Assembly (NCBI RefSeq): GCF_029227915.1
Contig: NC_079884.1
Span: forward strand, 26,972,001-27,036,000
Source: Hydractinia symbiolongicarpus
Lineage: Eukaryota; Cnidaria; Hydrozoa; Anthoathecata; Hydractiniidae
Direction: 5' to 3'
DNA length: 64,000 nt
The position numbers and the translations under genes were made by a program. This document shows positions 1-11,219 of the stretch, piece by piece. The notes under the pieces are model-generated. The model saw only the letters and a program-made list of their open reading frames with translations. It was not told where the DNA came from and ran no database searches. Positions within the stretch are counted from its first letter, which is position 1. Every line of letters begins with the position of its first letter.

Positions 1-53
1 AGCAGGTGAAACTATATCTTACGGAGAGTTGGCTAAACTAGTTATGAAACCAG
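1..53 (+). CDS. MGMT: MGMT, penultimate coding exon (partial)
   Basis: The frame starting at base 2 reads AGETISYGELAKLVMKPG. This matches the conserved stretch before the active site in O6-methylguanine-DNA methyltransferases, suicide DNA repair enzymes that move the alkyl group from guanine O6 onto a cysteine. The exon is cut by the window start. It ends at base 53, followed by a GTAAAG splice donor at 54. Joining it to base 1144 keeps the frame and restores the Gly-Ala-Ser-Arg-Ala-Val segment carrying the family's arginine finger. The upstream exons lie outside the window. Confidence 0.88.
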
Positions 54-1143
54 GTAAAGTAGTTTCGAGTCACATTTGTAATTAAAGGATACGCGAAACA
101 CCCGATTCGTTATTTTTGTAAAAAGCTACATGGAAAATATAAAATAAAAAACATTATTTTCTCCGTTCTTTTCAAGAAAATTAAATTTATTTACAAAGGA
201 TAAAGCCCTATATCTCATCTCAAAGACGATATATCAGGTAAAAAAGTACAGCAGACAAGCACGAAAAACCTTTTTGCTTTAAATTTGAAGTAACTGTTTT
301 AGTACTCAAGTAAAGTAGATTTAAATGGTGCGATTTTTAAGCGATAGGCTTTACATGCCTGTACCTTTTTTTAGGCCTTCCCATTTTATTATTTTTGGAC
401 AAAATTCACACTATTCGATGGGAAATTTATTTGGCTTTCAGAAAATATATACCTTTATGTATGTTATTTTCACAGTTTAGAAAGTATAGCCAATATTCTA
501 AACGTGGGTATAAGGTGTTTCGTGTAATTAGTGTAAAATCACTATTACTGTATTGTAGCCAAAAATTAGGTAACTTTAAAATAAAAAAAAATTAATAATT
601 TTGTCATAAGAAATTTACATAAAAAGGGAAATAATATTTTATTTCAGTCAGTTGATTGTCAGTTATGGTAATTTCAATTATATTTGGAACAACATTAATA
701 GCCAATCTTAAATATTAAAAGTATTACTCGAGATTTAATCCAACTGGCTTTTTTTAAATACTTTCAAAATCTTATTTTGTTTCCCTTTGCCCTTATGCGC
801 CGAACCATGTAGATCTACGATAACAAGTCGGACGGAAACAGTCCCACTGTTGTATCGCTGACTCTTGGGGAGTAGGTCGTCATAAAAATGGATCGATTGA
901 TTGATCTATCCCACCACCAATTTCAACTCAATTTTTCGAAAAGTTAATTATTTTTGGGTCAAAACAAAGGGTTTTTTTGATCTCTTTAGACACTCAGAAT
1001 AAGCTTTTTATAAAAAATATTCTTATAAATGGTATATTAGAAAAAATTACGGCTCTATCCTCCAAACCTTCCCGCCCAATTTTCGTGTGTGTCGGTTTCA
1101 TCACCTTTTCTCACTGCCATTTTATAATTTTTGCATATCTCAG
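54..1143 (+). other. Intron of MGMT
   Basis: It runs from GTAAAG to an ATCTCAG acceptor at 1137-1143. It is AT-rich with no recognised gene. Short ORFs at 395-595 and 977-1180 have low-complexity composition and no family resemblance. Confidence 0.8.
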
Positions 1144-1316
1144 GGGCGTCAAGAGCTGTCGGCAGTGCGATGTCAAATAATCCGATCTCAATTATCGTCC
1201 CTTGTCATCGTGTCATTAAAAGTGACGGTAGTCTGGGTAATTACGCCAAAGGATGTCGGAACAATGTCAAGAAATGGCTGTTGGAATACGAAGGAGCCAT
1301 AAACAATGTGAAATGA
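1144..1316 (+). CDS. MGMT: MGMT, last exon with the active-site cysteine
   Basis: The exon carries the second half of the methyltransferase domain: RAVGSAMSNNP, then the diagnostic IVPCHRVI active-site motif (the cysteine is the alkyl acceptor, the following histidine part of its relay), then SDGSLGNYAKG and KKWLLEYEG, and a TGA at 1314-1316. All family landmarks are present and the frame is clean, so the enzyme should be functional in direct reversal of alkylation damage in the nucleus. An AATAAA lies only 15 bases past the stop, so the 3' UTR is very short. Confidence 0.92.
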
Positions 1317-1330
1317 ATATTGTCGTTATC

Positions 1331-1336
1331 AATAAA
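1331..1336 (+). terminator. Polyadenylation signal of MGMT
   Basis: AATAAA, 15 bases after the MGMT stop codon. It is a canonical hexamer in the right place and orientation. Confidence 0.6.
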
Positions 1337-4300
1337 CTGTCTGTTGCAGGCTGGACTATTAAAATCTTTATTTTAATACACGTGTTACGTAACGGTTTAT
1401 TCATCTTAAAATTGTAAACAGGTCGAACTTGAAGTAGTAAATCAAATCAAGAAGCCAATTTATGTTTTTTATCAGCTTGTGTATTGATTTCAACAAATAG
1501 ACGATTTAAAAATGTGGAAAATTTAATTTCGATAAAGAAGAGTTGAAGAAGCACAGTTGTAATTATTTTTGTTACATTTTCTTTGTTTGTTATGTTTTAT
1601 ATTATAGTTATATTTTTCAACAAGCATATCTTATGTGACAGTAAAATATGAATGAAAATGAGGTTGATGTTGATGTGCGGATATGAATTTACATTAATGT
1701 ATAGTTCTTTATTTATCACGAATAGCTAATTAAGTTTAATTGTTCAGTGTGTCCATCCCTGTCACATGGAATTATAACATCCGCCATTTGTTCCATTGAT
1801 ATTTTGTGAACATAGTACTTGATATATATTTCCTATGACGATGCAAATATTTTGAAAGTGACGTATGTATAAAAATCGTTCTTATTCTCTGTTCTCACGA
1901 TCTTTTGTTTCACGTCACAACACAATAAATGCACTCACATTTTTCTCACGCCTTCTTTCACAAACGCATGTTAAACATTATCCATCTCAAATTGCGCACA
2001 TTTTTCGCGTGCTTTAAAACGTTCACTGAATATAACGCTCTTATATTCAATATATATATATATACCTTATACCTGGGCTGCTTATCAAGTTTTTAAAATG
2101 CGAATATTCGAATATTAGTAAGAGAAGAGCGGAAATTGAGGAGGGAATAATTTAGAACGGTAAAAATTTCAGTAAAAGTGCGGGGTTTTTTTACCAAAAT
2201 GGTGTAGTGACACAGTGCAATTTCGTGACAAGACTATTCTCCTAAGTAAGACGTTTTTGTTATCCATTTTTTTCGGATATGCAGTCATTACGAATAATTT
2301 TTATAGCATCGCTGTGGTTGATGTATAAAAGCACAGACCGGACTAAAAAATTGTTTTTTTGCAAAAACAATTATTTTTTTTCCGTTTCCATTACTTTTTA
2401 TCAGTGTATTTAACTAAGATCGATGCATCAATGCGATGCATTTTGTTGTCGTTGAAGAGTGACGATACCACAAGGACAGTGCAGTGAGTTTGTTTGCTTG
2501 TTCGTTTGTTGTCAGAAAAAATACTGAGATAAAAATGTAACACAAAGATGTGTCTTACCAAAATTTTCGAAGGGAACTAGATTTTAGCAACCGGAATCAT
2601 TTGTATGTAGAGTCAATATTTTCATAAGATCTCAAAACACGCAACTGAAAAAAGTTACGCATGGTTATAAATACATAATTTCGTAATCTGTCAAACAAAA
2701 AAAATTAAAAATTTGAATGCGAAAATTAACAAAAATTTTTATCCCTGGAATAAAATTTCTTGATTTCAAAATTACTTCTAGAAGAGAAAACTTTCAAACT
2801 TGGTAAAAACGATCGCAGTTACGAATCATGGCATTAGTTAACTACAGAAATACTTTAATCGTCATATCTCTGTTTATTTCTACGAGGGTCTCTTAAAAGC
2901 TTAGAAATATTAACAGAGTAAAACTGCGAAATAAAAAGATCGATACTCGATCTACATTTACATAATGATGACGTCATACAAATGAAAATACTTTGAATCA
3001 GCAATTAACATTGTTACGACTTTTTAAATCACCAGCTAAAGATCGTGCGTGTTTTACCTAATAACTTTCTGCTGCAATTTTTTTATCACTAATGACTGCA
3101 GGAATGTAATTATACACAGGCGCAGGATGTAGTTACATGCTTTCGATCATCTCGGTATGAAAACTGCTTGCTCTATGCTTGCCACCATTTTCAATTAGAA
3201 ACGCTTTGTATTCGCTCATAGGTCTTATCGTAGAGAATTTGCGTATTTTGGTAATCAGAAGAGAATGAATCAAATGGCAACTCTATTTATAAAAAGTGAG
3301 AATGTTGAGAAAAAGCGAGGTAAGATAACATACACACTTCTTCACCATCCCTCTTTTAATAGAACCATACTCCTCTTCCATTAGAACCATACCCCCTTTT
3401 TTCATTAAAACGACTTTACTGAGTTTTCTAAGTGCAAAACTACAAAATCTCATCAAACCAGAGAGAAACTACACTTTTAATTTTTTTCCATAACTTTATT
3501 GTTTAAAGCAGACTGCTGACCAAGTTGATGGAATATGGTTATATAAAGAATTTCAAAGCTTCTTTGTATGTTTATCTCTAGAAGTGGCAGACATGTAACT
3601 CTTCTTTGTATGTCAACAAAACAAAGTGTGTAAACTTCCATAACGGAATTAAAGATTTTTGCTTATTTCGCCTGATTTTTGTTGTTCGAGGTAGTGTGGT
3701 CAACAGAGGGAAAACCTTCATTCCGCCTCTTAAACTAAAAAAAACTCTATTTTCTCAGTCATCAATTCTTACTTCACTGAACTTATTTTGTGACAAGATG
3801 GTGACAATATGTGTATATACCCTGGGTAAATTTTTAAGATAAAAAAGAAGTGCTCATACTTTTGCAATATTTCTTCATAAAACTGTTTATTTCGCAAATT
3901 ACCGGTAACAGCCAATTTCCGTTAATACTAATTAGATTTAAACTATAAGGACTGGGGTGAGACATGTCACGTGGATATATTACAATTCATGTAAACTGTG
4001 GTTAAAATGTACCTACCCATTTTTTTAAAATAAAAAAAAAACAGTTAAATTTAGTTCTCATTTGTCTCACGATGTTTTTTGTTAGCGCATGCGCAAAATA
4101 TCGTTTTGTCAAAGTGCGTATGCGCTAAGATAAAAACTCGTGAGCTATTTGCGCTACTACGGAAAATACAGTCAAATGGAAACGAGACTTTAGCATAAAA
4201 AATATGATCAAGTAAGAACTATTACATTTTGAATTTGGAATCTTTATTTGCTTTTTTCGTCAACGCGAAAATTAATTCTCGCGAATTAGTTTCATGAACT

Positions 4301-5044
4301 GTGAATGTTTAGTTCGCGGTATTTTTGGATTGCGAAATTTTCTTCCCGCGAAAGTTTGAAAATTAGACATAAGGTTGATTTATTTCTAGACATCATTTCT
4401 CTTCGATAACTGGACACTTTACGAAATAAGCCACTTCAAAAACCCTTAGTAAATGTTTTTATTCTTTTAGAATTTCAAAACTAACGTAACCAAGAAACAG
4501 TTAGTGAATCTCTTAACCAATGTCACGTTAGAAATGTGTTTCCGTTGTTCAAGCTGCGAAAGAATAAAAATTTCCTCCAATTAAGTTTTTAACCACATTG
4601 ACTACCGTTCCTCCATCTTTAGAACAATAACTTACTTATGTGTCTGTATTTTTATTGGCAAATATTGTTCTGTCTTTCCGGTCCTTACCACGATACATTT
4701 AAAAAGACGACTCAATTCTTGATCTTCTGTGACCAAATCATGTTTCAAACAAGACAGATGTCATTTTCTCTTCTTTTTTTATTTACTTTGCCAAAATATT
4801 CTTTCGACGGGGTTTATTTTTGTTACTTTATTTCTGTCTCGCTCTCTTCGTCCATACATTGTAAGGAAATGATTCAAAAGAACTTCGAAAACGTAAACAA
4901 ACTTCTTCTTAGTGTAAATAAAGCTTATTTACTGTACACATCCGAGCCTTCATCATCATTCGTAGTTGAACACACACTGAAAAAACATTTAGAGGATTAA
5001 AACGAGCCTGTTTGTTTATAGAAAAAAGTCCTTGTCAACGGAGA
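1337..5044. other. Intergenic, no gene recognised
   Basis: AT-rich sequence. It has an AT dinucleotide run near 2050-2063, a small duplicated block around 3358-3405 with AGAACCATAC repeated about 22-24 bp apart, and a MITE-like segment at about 4050-4195. The ORF at 4638-5000 is Phe/Ser/Leu-rich without family resemblance and is probably chance; promoter and 5' UTR of the following gene should lie near its end. Confidence 0.5.
4050..4195. repeat. Palindromic MITE-like remnant
   Basis: A near-perfect inverted repeat sits at its centre: TTAGCGCATGCGCA at 4082-4095 and TGCGTATGCGCTAA at 4115-4128, 19 bases apart with one mismatch. The flanks (TTTAGTTCTCATTTG on the left, CAAATGGAAACGAGACTTTAG on the right) are also partly inverted. 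This looks like a short non-autonomous DNA transposon; the class is not identified and no target duplication is clear. Confidence 0.45.
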
Positions 5045-7195
5045 ATGGATTTTGCTAAAAATCAAAAGCGCAGAAAAAGTCTGGACGAAGCTTTGATAAA
5101 CCCGTTAAAGTCCATCATCGGTGCTGCTCGTGGACGACGGACCATACAAGATGACGGCGATAATATAAAATTAGACGGATATTTTAGTGCAATTAGACGG
5201 CAACGTCGAAGTAGTGACCACGACTTAAAGCGACAACTTCAAGATCCGTCAGTACAAGAACGACTTCGCTTGATGATGTCACATACATCGACGTTAAAGG
5301 ATGAAATATTCGACATTGACGAAAAATTAAAAATTGAGAAATACTTGATCCGTAACTCCACTGGGAGAAAAAGCAAAAGTGATGTTTTAAAAATATTAAA
5401 AGAAAATATCGGAAATGCTGAAATAAGCTCACCTAAAGAAGCAAAGAAAAACGAGAGAAAATCGGGACATCGTCGCAGAAAAAGCGAAAATGAAATACTC
5501 TCGATTTTGCGACATTCACCGTTGAATTCTCCGTCATTGACACGATCGCTATCGTTTGAAAACGAATCGAAAAAGAACGTGATTGCCGACAAAACCGTCG
5601 AGAAACTACGAAAGAAATCGAAACACAAAAGGACGAAAAGTGAGAATGAGGCCCTTGTTACGAGTTATGTCCGTTGTACATCGACACGAACAAGCTCGCT
5701 TCTTGAGAAGTCGTTACAAGATACGGAACCTAAGAATCACTCAGAAAGCGAAAGCGAACCGATAAAAGTCGATCGTTCTATAAAAGGTCGAATCTTAAAT
5801 GCGTTATCTCGATCGTCTTCTTTTAAAGATAAGGAGACTGGAGACGAGAATCACGATAAAAAACAAACAAATAAAGATGATCCTGCGAAAATCGATAAGT
5901 CGCTTAAAGAGCGTATAAAGAATGTCATAGGTCGATCGTCATCGTTCAAGGAATCAAAAGGAAAAAATGGCCCAGAGGATGATTCTCGTAAAAGATCGGG
6001 AAGTGAAAATGAAGTGGGAAAAACGAAGAAAGAGCGAACAGTGAATAGAAGAAGCAGATCTTCTTCGTTTAAAAACTCGAAAGAAAAATTATCTGAGGGA
6101 GATACTGATGATAGTTTGGGTTTAGAAGGTTATGTAACTAATTCGAGAAGACAACGAAGAAAAAGCGAAAACGAATTGAAAGATTTGCTTCCTGAAAACG
6201 CAACAGTCAATTTTTGTCGCAATTCTGTTGCACGTTCATCATCGACAAACGAATCAAACACGAGAAAACGAATGCCTGGTATCGTACGACGCTTGTCTAG
6301 ACAGAAGGTGCAAAATAAGGACAACTCGATTGATGTTGACGATGACGAAACGTCATCCGAACCTGATGTCTTAGGATCGCCACGTCCATCGCCGATAAAC
6401 TCTGTTAACAATGAAACGAATGATGCGAATTTAAGTTCTACCAACAGTCCTTCGCTGCAATATAAAAATGGATACTTGCGTAATAAGGATACCATCTTGC
6501 AAGGTAAAAATAAACAAAATGAAACCATCAGGAAAATGAGTGTTCCTATTGTCAACAGAAGTATGTCTGTCGGTGACGTTCTTGCTGGTGCGAAAATAAA
6601 CGATAAGCAAAGTCCTTTAAAAGGGAATATTCACAGACAGTACAGCTTAAGAGAAGAAAGATCAAAATACCTCAGTACAGTTGCTCCAAGCCCCCTTATA
6701 CTAAGGGCGAGTCACGAACAGTTAATTTCTACTTATGACAAAAAATACGACATGAACTTTGTTAGAGACTCTCCAAAAAAGAAGAGAAAAATCCCGTTTG
6801 TTAATCGCATGCAAAAGATCTCGTCGGACTCTAATAATTCGCAAAAATTTGACAATAAACGACTGGAAAAGTTGGTGTCAGATATTTTAGAGGCTAAGAT
6901 GAGAAATTTAACTTACGATCACAAAAGTTCAAACGACAGGTGTCGCTTGCTAAGTAAAAATATCGAAATTGCAATCAAAGAAAGATTGCTTGCTTCGACA
7001 CATGAATACAAAATTATTGCACTTGTTTACATCGGAGAAACAAAGGATTGTGGGATTGGGTTTGCTACTCAATGTTCTTATGAACCCTCCGAAGATTTGT
7101 ATGCAACAGCAACTTATGAGGGCGAAACCTTGTTTGTTTGCGCATGCGTAATGGCATCTTTAATACCAGAATCCATAGCGGAGATTATGGAATAA
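5045..7195 (+). CDS. Tctex-1 (DYNLT)-domain protein with repeated R-R-K-S-E-N-E motifs
   Basis: This is one uninterrupted exon of 716 codons from the ATG at 5045; the frame is open further upstream but has no earlier ATG. The last 110 residues (about 604-712) match the Tctex-1 dynein light chain fold: EYKIIALVYIGE followed by the DLYATATYEGETLFVCACV strand pattern. Such domains sit in dynein and axonemal complexes or act as cargo adaptors. The first 600 residues look disordered and basic, with recurring kinase-type motifs: KRRKSLDEAL (8-17), RQRRSSDHDL (about 52), HRRRKSENEIL (about 142), KRTKSENEAL (about 195), RKRSGSENEV (about 315), RRQRRKSENEL (about 368), and RSSSFK three times. These fit PKA-like R-R-x-S consensus sites. 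Most Tctex-1 proteins are much shorter, so the long tail is the oddity. A 5' non-coding exon is possible. Confidence 0.82.
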   Translation: MDFAKNQKRRKSLDEALINPLKSIIGAARGRRTIQDDGDNIKLDGYFSAIRRQRRSSDHDLKRQLQDPSVQERLRLMMSHTSTLKDEIFDIDEKLKIEKYLIRNSTGRKSKSDVLKILKENIGNAEISSPKEAKKNERKSGHRRRKSENEILSILRHSPLNSPSLTRSLSFENESKKNVIADKTVEKLRKKSKHKRTKSENEALVTSYVRCTSTRTSSLLEKSLQDTEPKNHSESESEPIKVDRSIKGRILNALSRSSSFKDKETGDENHDKKQTNKDDPAKIDKSLKERIKNVIGRSSSFKESKGKNGPEDDSRKRSGSENEVGKTKKERTVNRRSRSSSFKNSKEKLSEGDTDDSLGLEGYVTNSRRQRRKSENELKDLLPENATVNFCRNSVARSSSTNESNTRKRMPGIVRRLSRQKVQNKDNSIDVDDDETSSEPDVLGSPRPSPINSVNNETNDANLSSTNSPSLQYKNGYLRNKDTILQGKNKQNETIRKMSVPIVNRSMSVGDVLAGAKINDKQSPLKGNIHRQYSLREERSKYLSTVAPSPLILRASHEQLISTYDKKYDMNFVRDSPKKKRKIPFVNRMQKISSDSNNSQKFDNKRLEKLVSDILEAKMRNLTYDHKSSNDRCRLLSKNIEIAIKERLLASTHEYKIIALVYIGETKDCGIGFATQCSYEPSEDLYATATYEGETLFVCACVMASLIPESIAEIME

Positions 7196-7242
7196 GTTAT
7201 GTTAAATGTAAATAGATTCTTGGCAAGGGATAAAAAAAAGAT

Positions 7243-7248
7243 AATAAA
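7243..7248 (+). terminator. Polyadenylation signal of the Tctex-1 gene
   Basis: AATAAA 47 bases after the stop codon of the Tctex-1-domain gene, in the expected orientation. Confidence 0.5.
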
Positions 7249-9295
7249 AATAGTATTCACTTCCTTTATTTCCTATTCAGTTCAGGCAGAAAAATTTGGA
7301 CCAGTTTTTTGTTCACTTTGGTCATCAGTTAATTTTTGTTTCTGTTTTGTTTTTTTATCGGGAAGAAATCAGAATAATGATTTCTTTAATCTTTCTCCCT
7401 GACTATTCAGCATCTGAGATAAGATACCAAAAATTCGCAAATTCGACATTTTTCCCTTACTCTCACGAATACCAATTTTGTTAGAGTAAAAAGGTGTCCT
7501 CGGACTCTTTGACTGGTCATAAATTTTGTTCGGCACGTAATTATGTGCTTAAACTTTGTGTCAGTTTCTAACTTTTAATGTCATTTAACTTTATTTATAT
7601 AAAATCAATTTTTTACTATTTAGTTAACAAGCCCATCGAGTATCAAAGTGAGAGAAATTCAAAAACAAATACATTGCAAAATTGAGAAAATATCCCATAT
7701 TAGGCAGATGTGACTACATATTTGATACTTATAACCTCATCCAACTATGTTTTAAGACATCCTACAAGTATGTCAAATTTCATAGACTAACCATAAGTAG
7801 TTCCGAGTTTCAAACTACGAATAACGAAAATCATTAATTTATTAAACTTCCAAATTTTGTTGATGTCAACATTTCATCAGCATCACTCCATACTGTAAAT
7901 TTTGTATAACTTTGCAAGATATTCGAAAAATAAATTTATGCTGAATAAACGAAAAGAGGTTTTTATCAACTTTTAAGAAAATTCTAACAAGTAACGTTTT
8001 ATCCTCTGTAACATATAAATAAATTATTTTTTGAGTTTTTTTACTATCTTCGTTAGATGTCCTTTCGGCTTAAACCTTTGGTTTTGAATACTTTTCTTTA
8101 AAACAGTCGCCTGTAAGAAATATTTGTGTCCAATCTAGGAGGACTCTGTCAAACCCTGGTCAAACTGACTTGAAACGTCAGTTTTTATGAATTATGTTTT
8201 TATACATCTTTAAATAGAAGGAATTTTTTTTTGGAATCAAAGTCGGATTTCTTAAATAAGTTCTTCTAAAGGATAGAATTTCGAAAACACTGTGTTCTTC
8301 ATGTGTAGACGGCGACGTTAAAGAGTAATTGTTGATGTCACGTGCGTGTTTCTATAGGAACAGCAAGTTGAAATACATTTTTTTGGAATTAAAATGTTGC
8401 GTGATTAAACAGATTGCTTATCAAGTTGACAAAATTAATCCTTACATATTTTAATCAATACCAAAGAAAAAAAGTGAAATGTTAAAGAGGAAAACATAGA
8501 AAGAAAACAACATTTGATTTCCGTTGTTAAAAACGAGATGTTTTGATTGTGTTTTTTTTACTTGATACATGTTTTTATCTCCGAAGAAAAACATATTACA
8601 TTTGCTTCCAACTAAGAAAGTAACAAGTATCCGTAGGTATAAGGTTCGGATTGCATAATAATAGCAATACATAAATTTCAGCTTCACACCGTTTTGTTAT
8701 GCTCGTTATGAGAATAGCTGGGCTTAAAAAGCCCTGAAACGTAAGAATATCCGAAGAACTACGCTAACCATTCCCTTTTATTTGTCTAATTATAGTGTTC
8801 CTTCCAAGTTATTAACAACACGCATAACTCACCGTAAACAAAATTTATGCAGAACAAAATAAACCACGCAAAATCCTTGAAAAACAGAAAAAACACATGA
8901 TATATGTAGCTAAACATATAAACTATAAATTTAGCATTATATACATGCATTCCCAGTAACTTCTCCTCCAGAAAGGATCTAGTGGCACAAACTTTCTCAT
9001 TTTCTGAGATTAGTTGAGCTGCAACTTTACTGCATAACATGGTTAAGATGTGTTCTTAGTTCCTGTTAAATAGTAAACAACCTTTCCACGTTTCTTCTGT
9101 GCTAAATTTCATTCACTTTTGGTAGGAATGCACGAAAATTGTTAAGAGGGAGGTATTCATCTTCAACAAAATAGAATAAGTCGGGATTATTGAAAACACC
9201 CTATTTGCTACAAAATCTATTTTTTAGCATCTTCATTGTTTTCAATTCAGGATAGACCGAAAAAAGCAACAATAGCACGTACTTTAAAAGATATA
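7249..9295. other. Intergenic, no gene recognised
   Basis: AT-rich, with only short ORFs of skewed composition (for example minus strand 8451-8687 and 8786-9040). No domain, RNA gene or clear repeat is recognised. Confidence 0.5.
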
Positions 9296-9803
9296 CCTTA
9301 TCGGAGAAAAATTTCGGGGGAAAATTTCGTCGAGTTAACATTTCGTCGGGAAAAAATTAAGTCACTTTTTCAAATAAGTCACTTTTTCCCGACTAATTTT
9401 TGATATTCCTGTAGATAACCTCACAAGGGAATTTAAAATAATTTTTTTTATTTATCTATGTATGTTTTTCATGCAAAAACAACTACAAGAATAAGTACAA
9501 ATATCTAGTGCAAAACAATTATGTCGTTTTTTGCACTAATTGTAAAGTCAGCATCTGTGTCACTGTCATCCTCTTCCTGATTTTCTTCAACTAATCCAGT
9601 GTAGTTCCAATCGTAAAGGCTGTTCATGAAAAAAGGTTTAGGATAAATGAAAAATATCGGGGTAAATTCTTAGCGGGGTATAAAAAATCAGGTAAAAGTA
9701 CCAGTTGGGAGAAAAAATAATCAGGGCAAATTTTGGTCGGGGAAAAATTAAATCACTTGCTAAAATATAGTCACTTTTCCCTGACTTTTTTTCCCCGATA
9801 AGG
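9296..9803. mobile_element. 508 bp MITE with CCTTATCGG termini and TA target site
   Basis: It starts CCTTATCGGAGAAAAA and ends with the inverse, TTTTTTCCCCGATAAGG. It is flanked by TA on both sides (9294-9295 and 9804-9805), the target duplication of the Tc1/mariner/pogo superfamily. Inside both ends are repeated blocks of the type TCGGGGAAAAATT and GTCACTTTTTCCCGAC in both orientations. It has no coding capacity. The terminal nine bases are shared with the pogo-like element at 31785-38418, which could be a relative of the source of its transposase (inference). Confidence 0.75.
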
Positions 9804-10435
9804 TAGTATCCAACTTCAGAGTTAATTGAAAACTAAGTTAAAAAATCAATGAAATCAATATGTAAAGGGTTGCGGAGCGTGGGGCAGGGTCCCCTAGGTT
9901 CCTAAGCGAAAACCCTTTCTAACCGAAGTATTGCAGATTATGGTTACATACATATGGATACGTTTCGTTGTGATGAACTAACACGCTTTTGTTTGGAATG
10001 GCATTTCTGTTAATGAAATTAATGATTATGTGCTATGAAGACAGAGTTGTATGCAATTTTTCCCGACTATATAGCTCTAGGTGCAAGATAAGTTTTTCCT
10101 AGTCGTGTACAGGACTAATCCTGGATCTCTTCGTCACGTGCTAATATTGTCCAATAGATTTATCCCAGACCATTTGCCTTTGTTATTTAACTGGGCCCAC
10201 AAGAAGTGACAGCGGCGACGCTTGGGTGTCCTTGTTAATATAGTAGTCACCTTAGATTTTAGAAATCTATAATTATAATTCATTTTCTGGCTGCCGCAAT
10301 ATAGTTTTTTGTTCGCCTCTTGCTTAAAGATATCTTTCCTACCAAAGTAAAATTAATTAGTTCTACAGCATTAACCGTCTCTGAAAAAAGCTCAAAAGCA
10401 AATTCTTTTTGCAGTCACTTTTTATTCGTTGCATA
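9804..10435. other. Intergenic between MITE and Polinton
   Basis: No gene seen. A GC-richer patch near 9867-9915 resembles repeat debris but matches no class I can name. Confidence 0.4.
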
Positions 10436-10691
10436 AGCTAGTGTAGAGGGTCCTTCCATACACACTTTTTCAATCACGGTCAAACTCTTATAAAAATGAT
10501 CATACACAATTTTACTTGTCACACCTCATTACACAATAATACGTTGATCATCAGCAAAAATCCACTGATCATCAACGCATGCGCTCGCAAGTCGGTGCTT
10601 AGTCATGCATATCAAGGTGAAGTCCCTATCATACAAAAAATGAGTCAAAGGGGGAATTCATCAACAATCAACGCATGCGCAGTAACATCTC
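10436..10691 (+). repeat. Polinton left terminal inverted repeat
   Basis: It begins AGCTAGTGTAGAGGGTCC and is the inverse of 22618-22874. I count about six substitutions and one single-base indel by eye, roughly 97 percent identity. It contains two ACGCATGCGC palindromes. The innermost shared bases are GTAACATCTC. Confidence 0.9.
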
Positions 10692-10720
10692 AGCTTGCAA
10701 GTTAAATACTACTAATAAAG

Positions 10721-10999
10721 ATGAGTTTCAAGACACAAGACATGTTCAACAAGGCTGTTGAAAAGGAGTCATGGCTGATCAGATATGTACCGGATCGGTT
10801 CAAGACGTGTAATAAAGTTGTTGAAAAAGATCACTGGATGCTTTTGGATGTGCTGGATCATATCAAAACGCAGGAAATGTGTAACGAGGCCGTTGAAAAA
10901 AGTCCATGCATGCTCAAATATATATCGGATAGGTTCAAGACGCAGGACATGTGCAATAAGGCTGTTGAAAAGGATCCCCATCTACTCGAATATGTTTGA
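10721..10999 (+). CDS. DUF4116-like repeat protein of the Polinton
   Basis: An intact 92-residue ORF just inside the left terminal repeat. It is built from four copies of a unit of about 24 residues with the core F-K-T-Q-x-M-C-N-x-A-V-E-K, then x-x-x-L-x-Y-V-x-D. The second copy is shorter and lacks Q-x-M. This resembles the DUF4116-type helical repeats found in giant-virus and protist proteins, for which no biochemical function is established. It is one of the few unbroken ORFs in this otherwise dead element. A weak hairpin (ACAAC/GTTGT, 11014-11026) follows the stop. Confidence 0.6.
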   Translation: MSFKTQDMFNKAVEKESWLIRYVPDRFKTCNKVVEKDHWMLLDVLDHIKTQEMCNEAVEKSPCMLKYISDRFKTQDMCNKAVEKDPHLLEYV

Positions 11000-11072
11000 A
11001 ACGTTATCCCACAACCATGTTGTAAGATACTACTAATAAATGTGCGTCAACTGTCAATATAGCTTGAAAAGT

Positions 11073-11219
11073 ATGATTTTCATGACCTTCTTTACTGCCA
11101 TCCGTCTATCCTTGCCACTTATAACCCTAGCATGTACGTACAAGAGAAGAAGGAGGGGGTCCAATGAACGGAGGATTAAGGATCTGGAGGCTCGTCCTGA
11201 TATTCTAATAAATGAGTGA
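11073..11219 (+). CDS. Small single-span membrane protein ORF
   Basis: 48 codons from an ATG. The first 23 residues are hydrophobic (MIFMTFFTAIRLSLPLITLA and onward), followed by a KRRRRG stop-transfer cluster and a polar tail ending DILINE. It overlaps the next ORF by eight bases (ATG at 11212), as tightly packed viral genes do. Function unknown; short enough that chance cannot be excluded. Confidence 0.4.
   Translation: MIFMTFFTAIRLSLPLITLACTYKRRRRGSNERRIKDLEARPDILINE

Noticed and set aside
395-595. 66-codon ORF inside the MGMT intron
   Set aside because: No family resemblance, AT-driven composition, intronic position.
4638-5000. 120-codon ORF upstream of the Tctex-1 gene
   Set aside because: Low-complexity Phe/Leu/Ser composition, no domain, and it ends just before the next gene; more likely chance ORF in the promoter or 5' region.
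5239-5628. Minus-strand ORF opposite the Tctex-1 gene
   Set aside because: Shadow frame of a basic, repeat-containing coding region; Ser/Phe-rich composition as expected for a reverse frame.
10431-10440. 6 bp target duplication of the Polinton
   Set aside because: Left TGCATA and right GTATAT do not match; only the palindromic AGCT is common to both edges, so no duplication is claimed.
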